The notes under the pieces are model-generated. The model did no database searches, was not told the DNA's origin, and saw only the letters and a list, made by a program, of their open reading frames with translations. 64,000 nt of DNA from positions 21,774 through 85,773 of the forward strand of contig NZ_CP050306.1 in the NCBI RefSeq assembly GCF_014189535.1, written 5' to 3'. The position numbers and the translations under genes are program-made. This stretch comes from Rhizobium lusitanum. Lineage in GTDB: Bacteria > Pseudomonadota > Alphaproteobacteria > Rhizobiales > Rhizobiaceae. Positions within the stretch are counted from its first letter, which is position 1; every line of letters begins with the position of its first letter. Shown here piece after piece: positions 17,106 through 25,713 of the stretch.

Positions 17106-17131
17106 GGGGCACTTCTCAGTGGAAATCAACA
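17106..17131 (-). repeat. IS3 element right inverted repeat
   Basis: Complement begins TGTTGATTTCCACTGAGAAG followed by TGCCCC; pairs with 15455-15480. Confidence 0.75.
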
Positions 17132-17366
17132 GGCTGTCCTCCGGTTCGAAAGCCAAGTAGTGATTTGATTCGAAGTGGCGAAGACAAATAGGGTTCCGAA
17201 AGTTCGAGTCCGCTCAAGGCGACCATTGAGATTGGGGTCCGAGTATGTCGCATATTTCGGACGCTGGCCGGACACCGGCGTATCGTTGCGAACAGCGCAA
17301 CATAGAGTTTCGCTCCTGGGATGTGCAGATGCCAACGATCGCCCAGCGACGGCTTTTGATCCTTCG

Positions 17367-17921
17367 TCAAAGTAATGTATGATCGTACCCTGCCAACTTG
17401 AAAAGCACCGCAATCTTGGGGTCGGGAAAGCCCAGCCAAATAAAGCTCTCCGCAATGTTCTTGCTGAAGACCTGATTGAATATCATCCCGCTAGCGAGCA
17501 GCCCGATGCTATCAGCCCATTCTAGTGTCTGGTGAAGATCAGTTGAGAGCTGGTGATTTCCGCGACCAGAATAAGCGAGCTTGAATAGGAGCCTCTGCTT
17601 CAGTGGTAGGGATTTCAAATGATCCTTGGCCGTAGCAATTGCCTTTTCCAGCGCCTTTAATCGCACGACCCCGCCGTGCCGATGCGTGTCACCAAAATTA
17701 ATCTGTATCCGGGCGGTAGGCGTGCTGAGATAGACCTCGGCGAGAAAGTCGTCGTCGCCGGTCATCCAACTCACAGCCGAATTTATGTTTTCCTGTATCA
17801 ACGGTGACGGGAAAAAAAGACTCACGCTATTTCCTTCATTGCTCGGTTCAATTTGATGGTGACGCAGATTTTCGACAAAGCCACGACAGGTGGGTATTCT
17901 GCGCCCAGCCAAATACGACAT
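17367..17921 (-). CDS. Hypothetical protein
   Basis: 184 residues if started at ATG 17921 (MSYLAGRRIPTCRGFVENLR); the longer frame to 18185 overlaps the integrase on the other strand and its first third is an antisense artefact. The body (SPLIQENINSAVSWMTGDDD, LKQRLLFKLAYSGRGNHQ, NIAESFIWLGFPDPKIAVLF) reads like genuine protein with helical segments, but I do not recognise a family. There is no signal peptide. It may be a 5'-truncated gene, since it lies between an IS3 end and recombined integrase DNA. The stretch 17132-17366 is empty. Confidence 0.4.
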   Translation of the reverse strand: MSYLAGRRIPTCRGFVENLRHHQIEPSNEGNSVSLFFPSPLIQENINSAVSWMTGDDDFLAEVYLSTPTARIQINFGDTHRHGGVVRLKALEKAIATAKDHLKSLPLKQRLLFKLAYSGRGNHQLSTDLHQTLEWADSIGLLASGMIFNQVFSKNIAESFIWLGFPDPKIAVLFKLAGYDHTLL

Positions 17922-17990
17922 TGGGCAGGTTTTGTCGTTCTTGAAAACTAAGCACCAGCCGATTGAAGGCGCGATCCATTTTCTTCTCGC

Positions 17991-19613
17991 GTGGCCAGCT
18001 TTCAACACGATGCCCCGACCACACCGCTTCGCCAGCGCATGCAGGAAGACATGGTGATGCGAGGGTTGGGGTCCCACACTCGGCAGGACTACGTCCGCCA
18101 CGTCCGGCGCTTCGCTGCGTTTCTTGGGCGTGCCCCTGATACGGTGACGGTCGAAGACATACGGCATTTCCAGTTGCATCAGCATGAGAACGGCGTGGGC
18201 CCCGCGACGATCAACAGCACGGTTTCGGCGCTACGCTTTCTGTTCACGGTGACGCTGAAGCGACGGGATCTGGCGCGAGCGCTGGTGATAACGCGCAATC
18301 CGCGCAAGCTACCGGATGTGCTGAGTATTGAGGAAGCTGCGCGGTTGCTCGAGACAGCGCCAGGCATCAAATACAAAGCGGCGCTCGGCGTGGCCTATGG
18401 CGCTGGGTTGCGCGTCTCCGAGGTCGCGCATCTCAAGGTCGATGACATCGACTCTAAACGCATGCTGATCCGGGTCGAACAAGGCAAGGGACGCAAGGAT
18501 CGCAATGCCATGCTTTCTCCGCAGCTCCTCGAACTGCTGCGGCTGTGGTGGCGCGAAGGAAAGCGGCGCGGCGTGATGCTGCCTCATGGCTGGCTGTTTC
18601 CGGGACGTAGCCGCACCGATCCGATCTCGTCGCGGCAACTGCATCGGGCGGTTCAGGAAGCTGCCGATGTTGCCGGCATCCACGAGCGCGTCAGTCCACA
18701 CACCTTGAGGCATAGCTTTGCCACCCATCTTCTGGAGGATGGCACGGATATGGTTTCACATCTCTGCCCATCATCCACGCGCTCCAGCGAGCTGCGGACA
18801 TCCGCTTCGCTGGTTGAGCTTGCTCAAGCCGATGCCTTCCAGCCATCCCTGAAACTTACCCGGCGTGAGGCGCTCTGGGCGATCAAGGCGTTGCGTGACG
18901 AACCGCTACCACCGTTTGCGGCCGCATCCGCTCGGGAACACCAGACCGTGGCGGAATTGAACGAACCGACGGTGGCGCTGCGACCGATGACATCGGGCGG
19001 CGAGGTGGTCGAAGATTACGGCCATGTCGGATTGACCCTGCGCAGCCATCCGCTCTCATTCCTGCGCGCCGACCTCACCAGGCGCCGTATTCTCACCTGC
19101 CGTGATGCAATGCAGGCCCGGGATGGCACATGGCTCGAGGCCGCCGGCCTCGTCCTTGTTCGCCAGCGGCCAGGTTCCGCCAAGGGGGTGATGTTCATCA
19201 CCATCGAGGATGAAACCGGCATTGCCAATCTCGTCGTCTGGCTAAAGACCTTCGAGAAATACCGCCGCGTCGTGCTTGGGGCCGGCATGATCGGCGTCTA
19301 TGACCGCATCCAGCGGGAAGGGGAGGTTGTGCATCTGGTTGCGCATCGGCTGACGGATTTGTCGGCGGAGCTGGCGAGTGTTGGGGATCGGGATGCCGTC
19401 TTTCCGCTTCCGCATGGGCGAGGGGATGAGTTTCATCATGGGTCGCCGGTGCCGGATCCGCGCGGGTTTCCGAAAGGGCGCGGGCGCGGGACATCGTCGA
19501 TCCTTTATGCCGAACTCGGCATAAGGGATCTTATCCCGAGCCCGAGACTATGCCGATCAGGCTGCCTAAGCCTCGGGATTTCCGGTAAGAAACGCCGCAT
19601 CGGCTCGGCATAG
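17991..19613 (+). CDS. In-frame chimera of a tyrosine integrase and the DnaE2 C-terminal region
   Basis: A 540-residue open frame from GTG 17991. Residues 1 to about 254 are a tyrosine recombinase: core-binding domain (LRQRMQEDMVMRGLGSHTRQ), catalytic Arg in YGAGLRVSEVAHLKVDDID and the HxxR box HTLRHSFATHLLEDGTD. It ends there, without the final His/Trp and Tyr. From about 18755 it continues as error-prone polymerase DnaE2: LVELAQADAFQPSLKLTRRE, ALWAIKALRDEPLPPFAAAS, the OB-fold KGVMFITIEDETGIANLVVW. Past 19523 the frame runs into RIT repeat DNA. Neither half is likely to work; the fusion records recombination between the two genes. Confidence 0.75.
   Translation: MASFQHDAPTTPLRQRMQEDMVMRGLGSHTRQDYVRHVRRFAAFLGRAPDTVTVEDIRHFQLHQHENGVGPATINSTVSALRFLFTVTLKRRDLARALVITRNPRKLPDVLSIEEAARLLETAPGIKYKAALGVAYGAGLRVSEVAHLKVDDIDSKRMLIRVEQGKGRKDRNAMLSPQLLELLRLWWREGKRRGVMLPHGWLFPGRSRTDPISSRQLHRAVQEAADVAGIHERVSPHTLRHSFATHLLEDGTDMVSHLCPSSTRSSELRTSASLVELAQADAFQPSLKLTRREALWAIKALRDEPLPPFAAASAREHQTVAELNEPTVALRPMTSGGEVVEDYGHVGLTLRSHPLSFLRADLTRRRILTCRDAMQARDGTWLEAAGLVLVRQRPGSAKGVMFITIEDETGIANLVVWLKTFEKYRRVVLGAGMIGVYDRIQREGEVVHLVAHRLTDLSAELASVGDRDAVFPLPHGRGDEFHHGSPVPDPRGFPKGRGRGTSSILYAELGIRDLIPSPRLCRSGCLSLGISGKKRRIGSA
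18756..19523 (+). pseudogene. dnaE2: dnaE2 (imuC) fragment, C-terminal region
   Basis: This part of the chimeric frame is the C-terminal third of the DnaE2/ImuC translesion polymerase, including YGHVGLTLRSHPLSFLRADL and the OB-fold GVMFITIEDETGIANLVVWL. The polymerase and PHP domains are absent. The RIT element interrupts it at 19524, and the final residues reappear at 23026. DnaE2 genes are normally in imuA-imuB-dnaE2 cassettes on rhizobial plasmids; no imuA or imuB is present here. Confidence 0.8.
19505..19524. repeat. Short palindrome at the left RIT edge
   Basis: TTATGCCGAACTCGGCATAA is a near-perfect 20-bp palindrome at the left edge of the RIT element, with no counterpart on the right. 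The ATGCCGA core also recurs inside the 90-bp repeats, so it may be part of the recombinase target. Confidence 0.5.
19524..19613 (+). repeat. RIT 90-bp inverted repeat, left
   Basis: Starts AGGGATCTTATCCCGAGCCC and ends GCATCGGCTCGGCATAG. As far as I can compare by eye it is identical to the complement of 22936-23025 over all 90 bases. It contains ATGCCGA-type sub-repeats. Confidence 0.88.
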
Positions 19614-19651
19614 TATTCTGCCCTCCTTGCAACAATGCAAAGGAGATCAAG

Positions 19652-20884
19652 ATGACCACGACCATTAATCTTTACAGCCGCCAGCTATGGCAGCGGTTTG
19701 ATGGGTGGATTTTTCGAGAGGACGTTGAAGGGTACATCACTCGGATGCAAGCTGCCGGCTATCGCCTGCGGTCAATCTGCCGGGCGACAAGGATGGTCGG
19801 AGAGTATGCGCGGTGGCTTATCGATGATCATAACGATGGAAGTGATGTTTCACCCAAAACGGTCTCCAGTTTCCTGAGCCACCGAAGAAAGATTGGCAAG
19901 CTTCGAAACGGAGATAGATCTGCCGTTTTCCGATTCCTTGCCGAACAGCTTGATGCTGGCGCCGTTGACGGCTTGCCCATTGCAGACCCGCACGAGCAGA
20001 TTCTCAACTCGTTCAGTGAGTACCTGAGAAGGACGCGTGGGTTTCATCCTACCACGATCAAGGCCAGCGTATACTACGCGCGGCCGTTTTTCAGGGAGAT
20101 CTGGAACGGGGCAGACGAGCTAGCGCAGATATCTCGTCAAGACATTATCAGCTACATTGAAAGGCACGTCCGTGATCGCAGTATAAGTACTATGCAAGGC
20201 GTCTTTACGCGGTTGCGGTCATTCCTGCGATACCTGTTTACCGCAGGCTTGCTCGATAAGGATCTGTCATCGAGCATTCCGGCTATCAGCGGGCGCAGAC
20301 ACGCAAAGCTGCCAAAGTTCTTGACCCCTGTACAGCTGCAGAGTGTCCTGGATGCCTGCAATCGCACCACGTCGGCGGGGCGTCGTGACTATGCAATCCT
20401 GCTGCTGTTGGCCCGCTTGGGATTGCGTGCCCACGAAGTCTCAAAACTGGCGCTGGATGACATCGACTGGCAAATTGGTGTGGTTTCCATCACGGGCAAG
20501 GCCGGAACGCAGTCCGTGTTGCCTCTGCCGTGCGACGTCGGAACGGCGATCGCAGACTATCTGGTAAACGATCGACCATCTTCAGTGTCACGGCAGGTCT
20601 TCCTGCGCCTTGAGACGCGGAAGGTGGGTTTCCCAACGGCTACCGGCGTCATTTTAGTCGCCACGAGGGCTTTGAAGCGCGCCGGCATTACCGGGATCGC
20701 AAACGTTCGATCGCATGTCTTCCGGCACACATTGGCGACAGATATGATTCGATCCGGTGCTACTCTAAATGAGATCGGCCAAGTCCTTCGACATCTGAGT
20801 CACGACACCACACGGATTTACGCCAAGGTGGATCTTCCGCGTCTCCGCCTGCTGAGCCAGCCCTGGCCGGAGGGCGCCCGATGA
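19652..20884 (+). CDS. RIT tyrosine recombinase A
   Basis: 410 residues from an ATG with AAAGGAG just upstream. N-terminal core-binding domains (TTIKASVYYARPFFREIWNG) precede the catalytic domain with Arg in LARLGLRAHEVSKLALDDID, HxxR in HVFRHTLATDMIRSG, and the final His and Tyr in VLRHLSHDTTRIYAKVD. All catalytic residues are present and the gene is intact. The stop overlaps the start of recombinase B. In RIT elements the three different recombinases are thought to act together on the terminal repeats. Confidence 0.88.
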   Translation: MTTTINLYSRQLWQRFDGWIFREDVEGYITRMQAAGYRLRSICRATRMVGEYARWLIDDHNDGSDVSPKTVSSFLSHRRKIGKLRNGDRSAVFRFLAEQLDAGAVDGLPIADPHEQILNSFSEYLRRTRGFHPTTIKASVYYARPFFREIWNGADELAQISRQDIISYIERHVRDRSISTMQGVFTRLRSFLRYLFTAGLLDKDLSSSIPAISGRRHAKLPKFLTPVQLQSVLDACNRTTSAGRRDYAILLLLARLGLRAHEVSKLALDDIDWQIGVVSITGKAGTQSVLPLPCDVGTAIADYLVNDRPSSVSRQVFLRLETRKVGFPTATGVILVATRALKRAGITGIANVRSHVFRHTLATDMIRSGATLNEIGQVLRHLSHDTTRIYAKVDLPRLRLLSQPWPEGAR

Positions 20885-21800
20885 CAAAACTCCACGGCTC
20901 TCTTGAGACTTATCTCCTGACAAAGCGAGCGCTGGGCTTCAAACTAAATGATGAAGGCAAACTCCGCAACTTCGTCGCTTTCATGGATAGGCGGGGAGCG
21001 ACGGTCGTCACAGGCAAACTGGCAATAGAATGGGCTGGAAGCTCGGCTGGCCCGGCAACGTGGGCGATCCGGCTCTCGGCGGTTCGAACATTCGCCCGGT
21101 ATCTCGCCGACACCGCGCCACTCACCGAGATCCCCCAACCGGGGTGTTTCCGCAGCATCACCGGCCACAACCTCACATTTATACCGCGGAGGAGATCGAA
21201 GCCCTTCTCTCGGAGATAAAGCGATGGCGCTCCAGGAATGGCTTCGGGCAATGGACCTTCCATTGCTGCATTGGTCTGCTGGCAGTGACCGGAATGCGGC
21301 TTGGAGAAGCTATCCGTCTCAAGCGTTCAGATGTAGATCTCGATGCCGGCGTTATTTCCGTCGAAGAGTCGAAGTTCGGCAAATCGCGGATCGTTCCGGT
21401 CCATCAGACGACCGTCGCGGTGCTTCGGGATTATTGTGAACGGCGGGATGCCAGCCCGCCAAGGCGGCTGAGCGATCACTTTTTCGTCGGCGAACGTGGC
21501 AAAGGACTGCATATCCAGCGCGTCGAGTTGGTCTTCATAACGAGTATTCGGCGCGCCGGCCTTCGCGGAGCTGTCGGGACACGCGGCCCGAGGATCCACG
21601 ACCTTCGGCACACCTATGCCGTCAACACACTGTTGCGATGGTACGAGTCCGGGGACGACGTCGACCGGATGCTTCCGGTCTTGTCCACCTATCTCGGACA
21701 CACCCACACCCGCGACACGTATTGGTATCTATCGGCGTGCCCGGAACTGATGCGCCATGCCGCCGATCGTTTGGAAAGAAGATGGGGGGCGACGCCATGA
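20881..21800 (+). CDS. RIT tyrosine recombinase B, one-base frameshift
   Basis: Starts at ATG 20881 (MTKLHGSLETYLLTKRALGF) and reads to YLADTAPLTEIPQP, where one C is missing from the five-C run near 21132. The next frame then gives TGVFPQHHRPQPHIYTAEEI and continues intact: Arg in AVTGMRLGEAIRLKRSDVD, HxxR in IHDLRHTYAVNTLL, and His...Tyr in YLGHTHTRDTYWYLSACPEL. With one base restored it is a complete protein of about 306 residues. It overlaps both neighbours by ATGA. Confidence 0.75.
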
Positions 21801-22795
21801 CTCTGACGATCCTTCCGTCCTTGATCGAGCGTTTCTTCACTCAGCGGCTGATGCAACAGCGGAATGTCAGCGCCAACACGATTGCCTCCTATAGGGATAC
21901 GTTTCGGCTGCTTCTTCGTTTCGCGTCGAAGCAAGTTGGTCGACTGCCGTCACAGCTGGACCTCGCCGACCTGGACGCCCCGCTGATCGCCGGCTTCCTT
22001 GAGCACTTGGAGGTTGAGCGGAGCATCGGAGCACGGTCACGCAATCTGCGGCTGACGTCCATCAGGACGTTCTTTCGTTTCGTTGCGTTCGAAGAACCGG
22101 CATATAGCTTGCAGATTCAACGTGTCCTCGCGATCCCTCCAAAACGCGTTGCGCGTCGAGAAGTCGAATTCCTCGGACGAACCGAGATAGAGGCAATTCT
22201 CGCCGTTCCCGATAAGATGACCTGGGCTGGCCGCCGCGACTACACGCTGTTGCTCGTGGCGGTACAGACCGGCTTGAGACTCTCCGAGATTACTGGCCTT
22301 AATCGCGATGCCATTCAGCTCGGCGCTGGCGCGCATATTCGATGCGTCGGAAAGGGGCGAAAGGAGAGAAGTACCCCGCTAACCAAACTGGCACGGGAGG
22401 CCGTCAAGAAGTGGCTCACTGAACCACCGCGTCACCGATCGACAGCGCTTTTTCCAACCGTCCATGGAGATCGCATGAGTGCCGACGCGGTACAGTTCAT
22501 GCTGTCTAAATACGTGAGCGTCGCAGCGGAGACCTGTCGCTCCCTGAGGGCAAAACGCGTATCACCGCACACGCTTCGGCACAGCGCCGCCATGGAGCTG
22601 CTATTGGCCGGTGTCGATCTGACGGTGATTGCGCTATGGCTTGGTCACGAGTCGAGTCAAACAACGCTGACCTATCTCCATGCGCATATCGCGCTCAAGG
22701 AGGCCGCTTTGGCGAGGGTGACGCCGCTGGAGGGACGGAAAGCGAGCCGTTTCGTACCGGATGATAAGCTGCTGTCATTCTTGAACGCGCTCTAA
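21797..22795 (+). CDS. RIT tyrosine recombinase C
   Basis: 332 residues from ATG 21797, which overlaps the stop of recombinase B; the longer open frame upstream is an artefact. SAM-like core-binding domain (NVSANTIASYRDTFRLLLRF) and a full catalytic set: Arg in VQTGLRLSEITGLNRDAI, Lys in GKGRKERSTPLT, HxxR in SPHTLRHSAAMELLLAGVD, His in ALWLGHESSQTTLTYLHAH with the nucleophilic Tyr. Intact. Confidence 0.88.
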   Translation: MTLTILPSLIERFFTQRLMQQRNVSANTIASYRDTFRLLLRFASKQVGRLPSQLDLADLDAPLIAGFLEHLEVERSIGARSRNLRLTSIRTFFRFVAFEEPAYSLQIQRVLAIPPKRVARREVEFLGRTEIEAILAVPDKMTWAGRRDYTLLLVAVQTGLRLSEITGLNRDAIQLGAGAHIRCVGKGRKERSTPLTKLAREAVKKWLTEPPRHRSTALFPTVHGDRMSADAVQFMLSKYVSVAAETCRSLRAKRVSPHTLRHSAAMELLLAGVDLTVIALWLGHESSQTTLTYLHAHIALKEAALARVTPLEGRKASRFVPDDKLLSFLNAL

Positions 22796-22804
22796 TCAGC
22801 CGAA

Positions 22805-22837
22805 GCGAGCGCCGGCCATTGGTCGCCCGGCGCTCGC
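22805..22837 (+). terminator. Hairpin after the RIT operon
   Basis: GCGAGCGCCGG (22805-22815) and CCGGCGCTCGC (22827-22837) form a perfect 11-bp GC-rich stem with an 11-base loop, ten bases after the last recombinase stop. There is no T-run, so it is terminator-like rather than a canonical Rho-independent terminator. Confidence 0.5.
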
Positions 22838-22935
22838 AACTACCGCTGGCTGTTTTCGCCCGAACAGCGCTCTGCATGCGCTGCTCGGGGTTGCCGTCGC
22901 CGATGAGATCTTGCTTGCTTGTCTTCCTACCCAAA

Positions 22936-23025
22936 CTATGCCGAGCCGATGCGGCGTTTCTTACCGGAAATCCCGAGGCTTAGGCAGCCTGATCGGCATA
23001 GTCTCGGGCTCGGGATAAGATCCCT
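22936..23025 (-). repeat. RIT 90-bp inverted repeat, right
   Basis: Starts CTATGCCGAGCCGATGCGGC and ends GGGATAAGATCCCT; inverted copy of 19524-19613. Confidence 0.88.
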
Positions 23026-23072
23026 ATCTGCATCTTGATGCGATCAAGGTGAAGACGCGGGATTTTAGGTAG
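23026..23072 (+). pseudogene. dnaE2: Last codons of the interrupted dnaE2 fragment
   Basis: Immediately right of the RIT repeat the plus strand reads LHLDAIKVKTRDFR and a TAG at 23070-23072, the usual DnaE2 C-terminal ending. It completes the fragment cut at 19523. 23073-23434 holds no gene I can support. Confidence 0.7.
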
Positions 23073-23434
23073 TTGGTGCCGGAGTGGTCGTAGATTCCGA
23101 TCCGTTCAAGAGCAATGCACATCAGGCCGCCCAAACGCGATACTTCGGCGGTCGCTGGGTTAAGAGCAGGCCCGCGCGTCGGGGGCTCTCGGTCCCGATT
23201 CCGGCTTTTGCCGGCGCATCTCTAATCGGCGGGCCGAGATCAAGCTCTTTCATAGCTTTTCCCTGGGCGGTGCGAGATCACATCTTCGTCCGCGGTCGGC
23301 CCGAAGCAGGCAAACCAAGTGTCTACTTCATCGTTTCACCACGAGCCCGTTACACGGCTGTCATAGTTCGTGCTTATCGACCTGAATTTGCACGTTGCGG
23401 AAATATCCATGACAGCATCTCGAAAGGCATCTCT

Positions 23435-24615
23435 ATGACTGCGACGATGAGCAGCCGGTCGCTCTCACTTTACGCCTTCTTGCTTGTGTTGTTCATGGGC
23501 ACGACCTGCAGTTCGATGATCGTGCCGTTCATGGCTTACTACATTGTGGAGGGTCTGGGGCGCGCGCCGTGGACAATTAGCCTCTATGCGGGTGGCGTTA
23601 CCGTTCTCGGCATAATCTGTACCCGCACTTTTGGTCGCTGGCTGGATGCGGGAATTGCGCCTTTTCCGCTGATTGGGGTAGCGCTGGCGGGTTATCTTCT
23701 TGCCGCGACTGCCTTGTCGATTTCACCGTCCATCTGGATCGTTTTGAGCTTTGGCGTGCTCGGATTCGGCCTGAGCAGTAGTGCCGTAGCCACCATGTTC
23801 AGTCTCGGGGCGGTCGTGGCAGAACGCGGCAAGATCACGCGTGGCCGGTCCAACGCCTACCTGCGCGCCACTACATCAACCGCCTGGATGATCGGCCCGG
23901 CGGTGGCGTTCCTGTTCTCGGAGCGCTTCGGTGAAGCTGCCGTCTTCAAGCTCGCCTTGGCACTGGCACTCTGTTGGGCGCTGATGTGGTGGATGATTAT
24001 CCCGAGCGATATGACGCTTCGCCCCAAGACCGGATCAGTGCACACATCTTCTGCCCAAAAGCCCATCGGCCTGTGGTTGGCGGCCGCGTTCGTTTTCTGT
24101 CTGTCCTCGGCGCACTCGCTAACATTCAGCGCACTGCCACTGTTCTACGTACGGGAAGTTGGGCTGCCGGGCTATGCGCCAGGCACGGCCTTCAGCATGA
24201 AGACCTTCGTGGAGGTCTTCGCGATCTTCACCACGCCACAATGATCATCTCCCGCTTCGGTCTGAAAGGGCCACTTGTCGTGGTGGCGCTGTTGGCAACC
24301 GTGACGATCCTGCTGCTGTCCTATGTGCAGACCTATCCACAGATGCTGGCGGGCGCTGCCTTGGAGGGGCTGTATTATGGTCTCTATGCCAGCATCGGTA
24401 TCAGTTTCCTGCAATCTTTCTCCGGCGACCGCCCGGCGCAGGCCACCGCGCTTTACTGGAATGTTCTGAGTGTCAGCGGCATTCTTGCAGGCCCCGCGAC
24501 CGGCCTCATAGCGCAAGCCTACGATTTCCAAGCAGTTATCCGGGTGGCCTCGGCTGTGGCTGCTCTCTCCGCTCTTCTACTTTTCGCGTCAATGTTTCAT
24601 AAGCGCTTGCGATAA
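23435..24615 (+). CDS. MFS sugar-efflux-like transporter (SetA family), one-base frameshift
   Basis: Starts at ATG 23435 (MTATMSSRSLSLYAFLLVLF) with AAAGG about ten bases upstream; the longer frame from 23084 has no protein-like N-terminus. Hydrophobic segments repeat throughout as in a 12-helix MFS protein, with the SetA-like RTFGRWLDAG loop, RSNAYLRATTSTAWMIGPAV and PLFYVREVGLPGYAPGTAFS. At about 24238 a base is missing in FTTP/MIISRF and the other frame completes the C-terminal helices to 24615. It would export a sugar or drug across the inner membrane. No regulator is adjacent. Confidence 0.72.
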
Positions 24616-25713
24616 AACTTAGAGTATTGAATTTCATATGAAAATCACCCCGTTTGCCATTTCGCGATAACCCACAATTGGTTCAAAATAATGAAGCCCT
24701 TCATAGGCTTGTCTCCATCCAACAGGGCCAGCGCCAAGCGGAAAGACGGGTCAGAGCGTGATGGAATTCAACATCGATTGTCCTCATGTTCAATACATGA
24801 GGACAGATGGCCTGATCTACGGAGCCATAGGCCACCCGCTTCTTGCGGCTAAATTCTCTTTGTCGGATAAATCCGGAGTTTCGTATGGGTTTTGCGCCAG
24901 ATTTCTGCGACATTCATGGTAGCGGACAGAAGCCTCTGCAAGTGTCCACTTTCAGGGCCGTTGCAGAACCCTTTGAACGGCGGAAATGAGGTCGCTTGCT
25001 GAACGGCAGCTAGCCGCCAAATGCGGCCCATAGCGGAGCTTCCGCTTCCGGCCCCACATCGGCATTCCAAGGAGGCAAGCCGATGTCCGTTACTGAGGAA
25101 TTTCAGACGGATACCTCTTGTAACAACAGGGTCGTCGGTTCGGTTCCCATCAAAGCGTAAGAAGCTCGTCCAGCACAGTCACATCTCACGGGGAAGATCC
25201 AGCCTTGCATCTTATGCGTGACAATGCGCGACGACCGTGCCGCGTATCCGCTGTAAACAAGCGTCGTCCTAGAGCTCAGAGTTGAAACCCGCCGCATCTG
25301 CGAAACACTGACTCTCGGCTTTTCGAAAGAAGCACGTTATCGACGTAATCCGCTTAATCTTCGGCTGCGTTTCTTCATATACACTGTCAGTGTGATCCGA
25401 GACAGATCTATATTGATATAAATGTTCGTGGTTTTGGGGAAGCGATCTTCAAAGATAATAATTACAGAAAAGGATGGTATCGAAGTTTAAAACTTCTTCG
25501 AAGCCCGTAATTCTCATCTCATTTTTATTCGCTTTACTGACGGTGAAGTTGAGTTATGATGCGTCTGCATTCAATCTAGTGTGCGTTTCCTGCACGGCGC
25601 TGCGTTTCCCAAACTACGCATTTGATCTTCCAATTGCATTACGCTCGTGGGCGCCGCCTGCAAGTTCTGGTGTGCTAGATGGCTTTTCGGCCATTCCGAC
25701 AAAGGGGAAAAAA
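24616..25713. other. Long non-coding stretch before the muramidase operon
   Basis: About 1.1 kb without a convincing gene. Short frames on both strands lack family features. The part around 25015-25090 resembles degenerate intergenic sequence common in rhizobia. The open frame from 25474 leads in frame into the muramidase gene but its first 80 residues are not protein-like and precede the real start, so this part is the operon leader and promoter region. A small palindrome, CACTGTCAGTG, lies near 25382. Confidence 0.5.

Larger units (their letters stand above)
15455..17131 (-). mobile_element. IS3-family insertion sequence
   Basis: Bounded by inverted ends that read inward TGTTGATTTCCACTGAGAAG then TG; the left copy starts at 15455 and the right copy ends at 17131. 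A single transposase gene lies on the minus strand between them. Flanking bases (AATT left, GGCTG right) show no target duplication, so the copy is old or its neighbourhood has recombined. A truncated relative lies at 35.4-36.0 kb. Confidence 0.8.
19524..23025 (+). mobile_element. RIT element (recombinase in trio) inserted in dnaE2
   Basis: Three consecutive tyrosine recombinase genes on one strand with ATGA overlaps between them, framed by inverted copies of the same 90-bp sequence (19524-19613 and 22936-23025). This is the definition of a RIT element. The flanks are the interrupted dnaE2 fragment (left part to 19523, last codons from 23026), so insertion into dnaE2 is clear. The second recombinase has a one-base frameshift, so mobility depends on whether that is a sequencing error. 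Confidence 0.88.

Noticed and set aside
17922..18185. Upstream extension of the hypothetical minus-strand protein
   Set aside because: It overlaps the integrase N-terminus antisense and lacks protein character.
23084..23434. N-terminal extension of the MFS transporter frame
   Set aside because: Not membrane-like, and ATG 23435 begins a normal first transmembrane helix.
24616..25473. Possible small genes in the gap before the lysin operon
   Set aside because: Short frames on both strands match nothing; looks like degenerate intergenic DNA.
25474..25713. 80-codon extension of the first GH25 muramidase
   Set aside because: A second hydrophobic start at 25714 with AAAGGGG gives a clean signal peptide; the extension would place that signal inside the protein.
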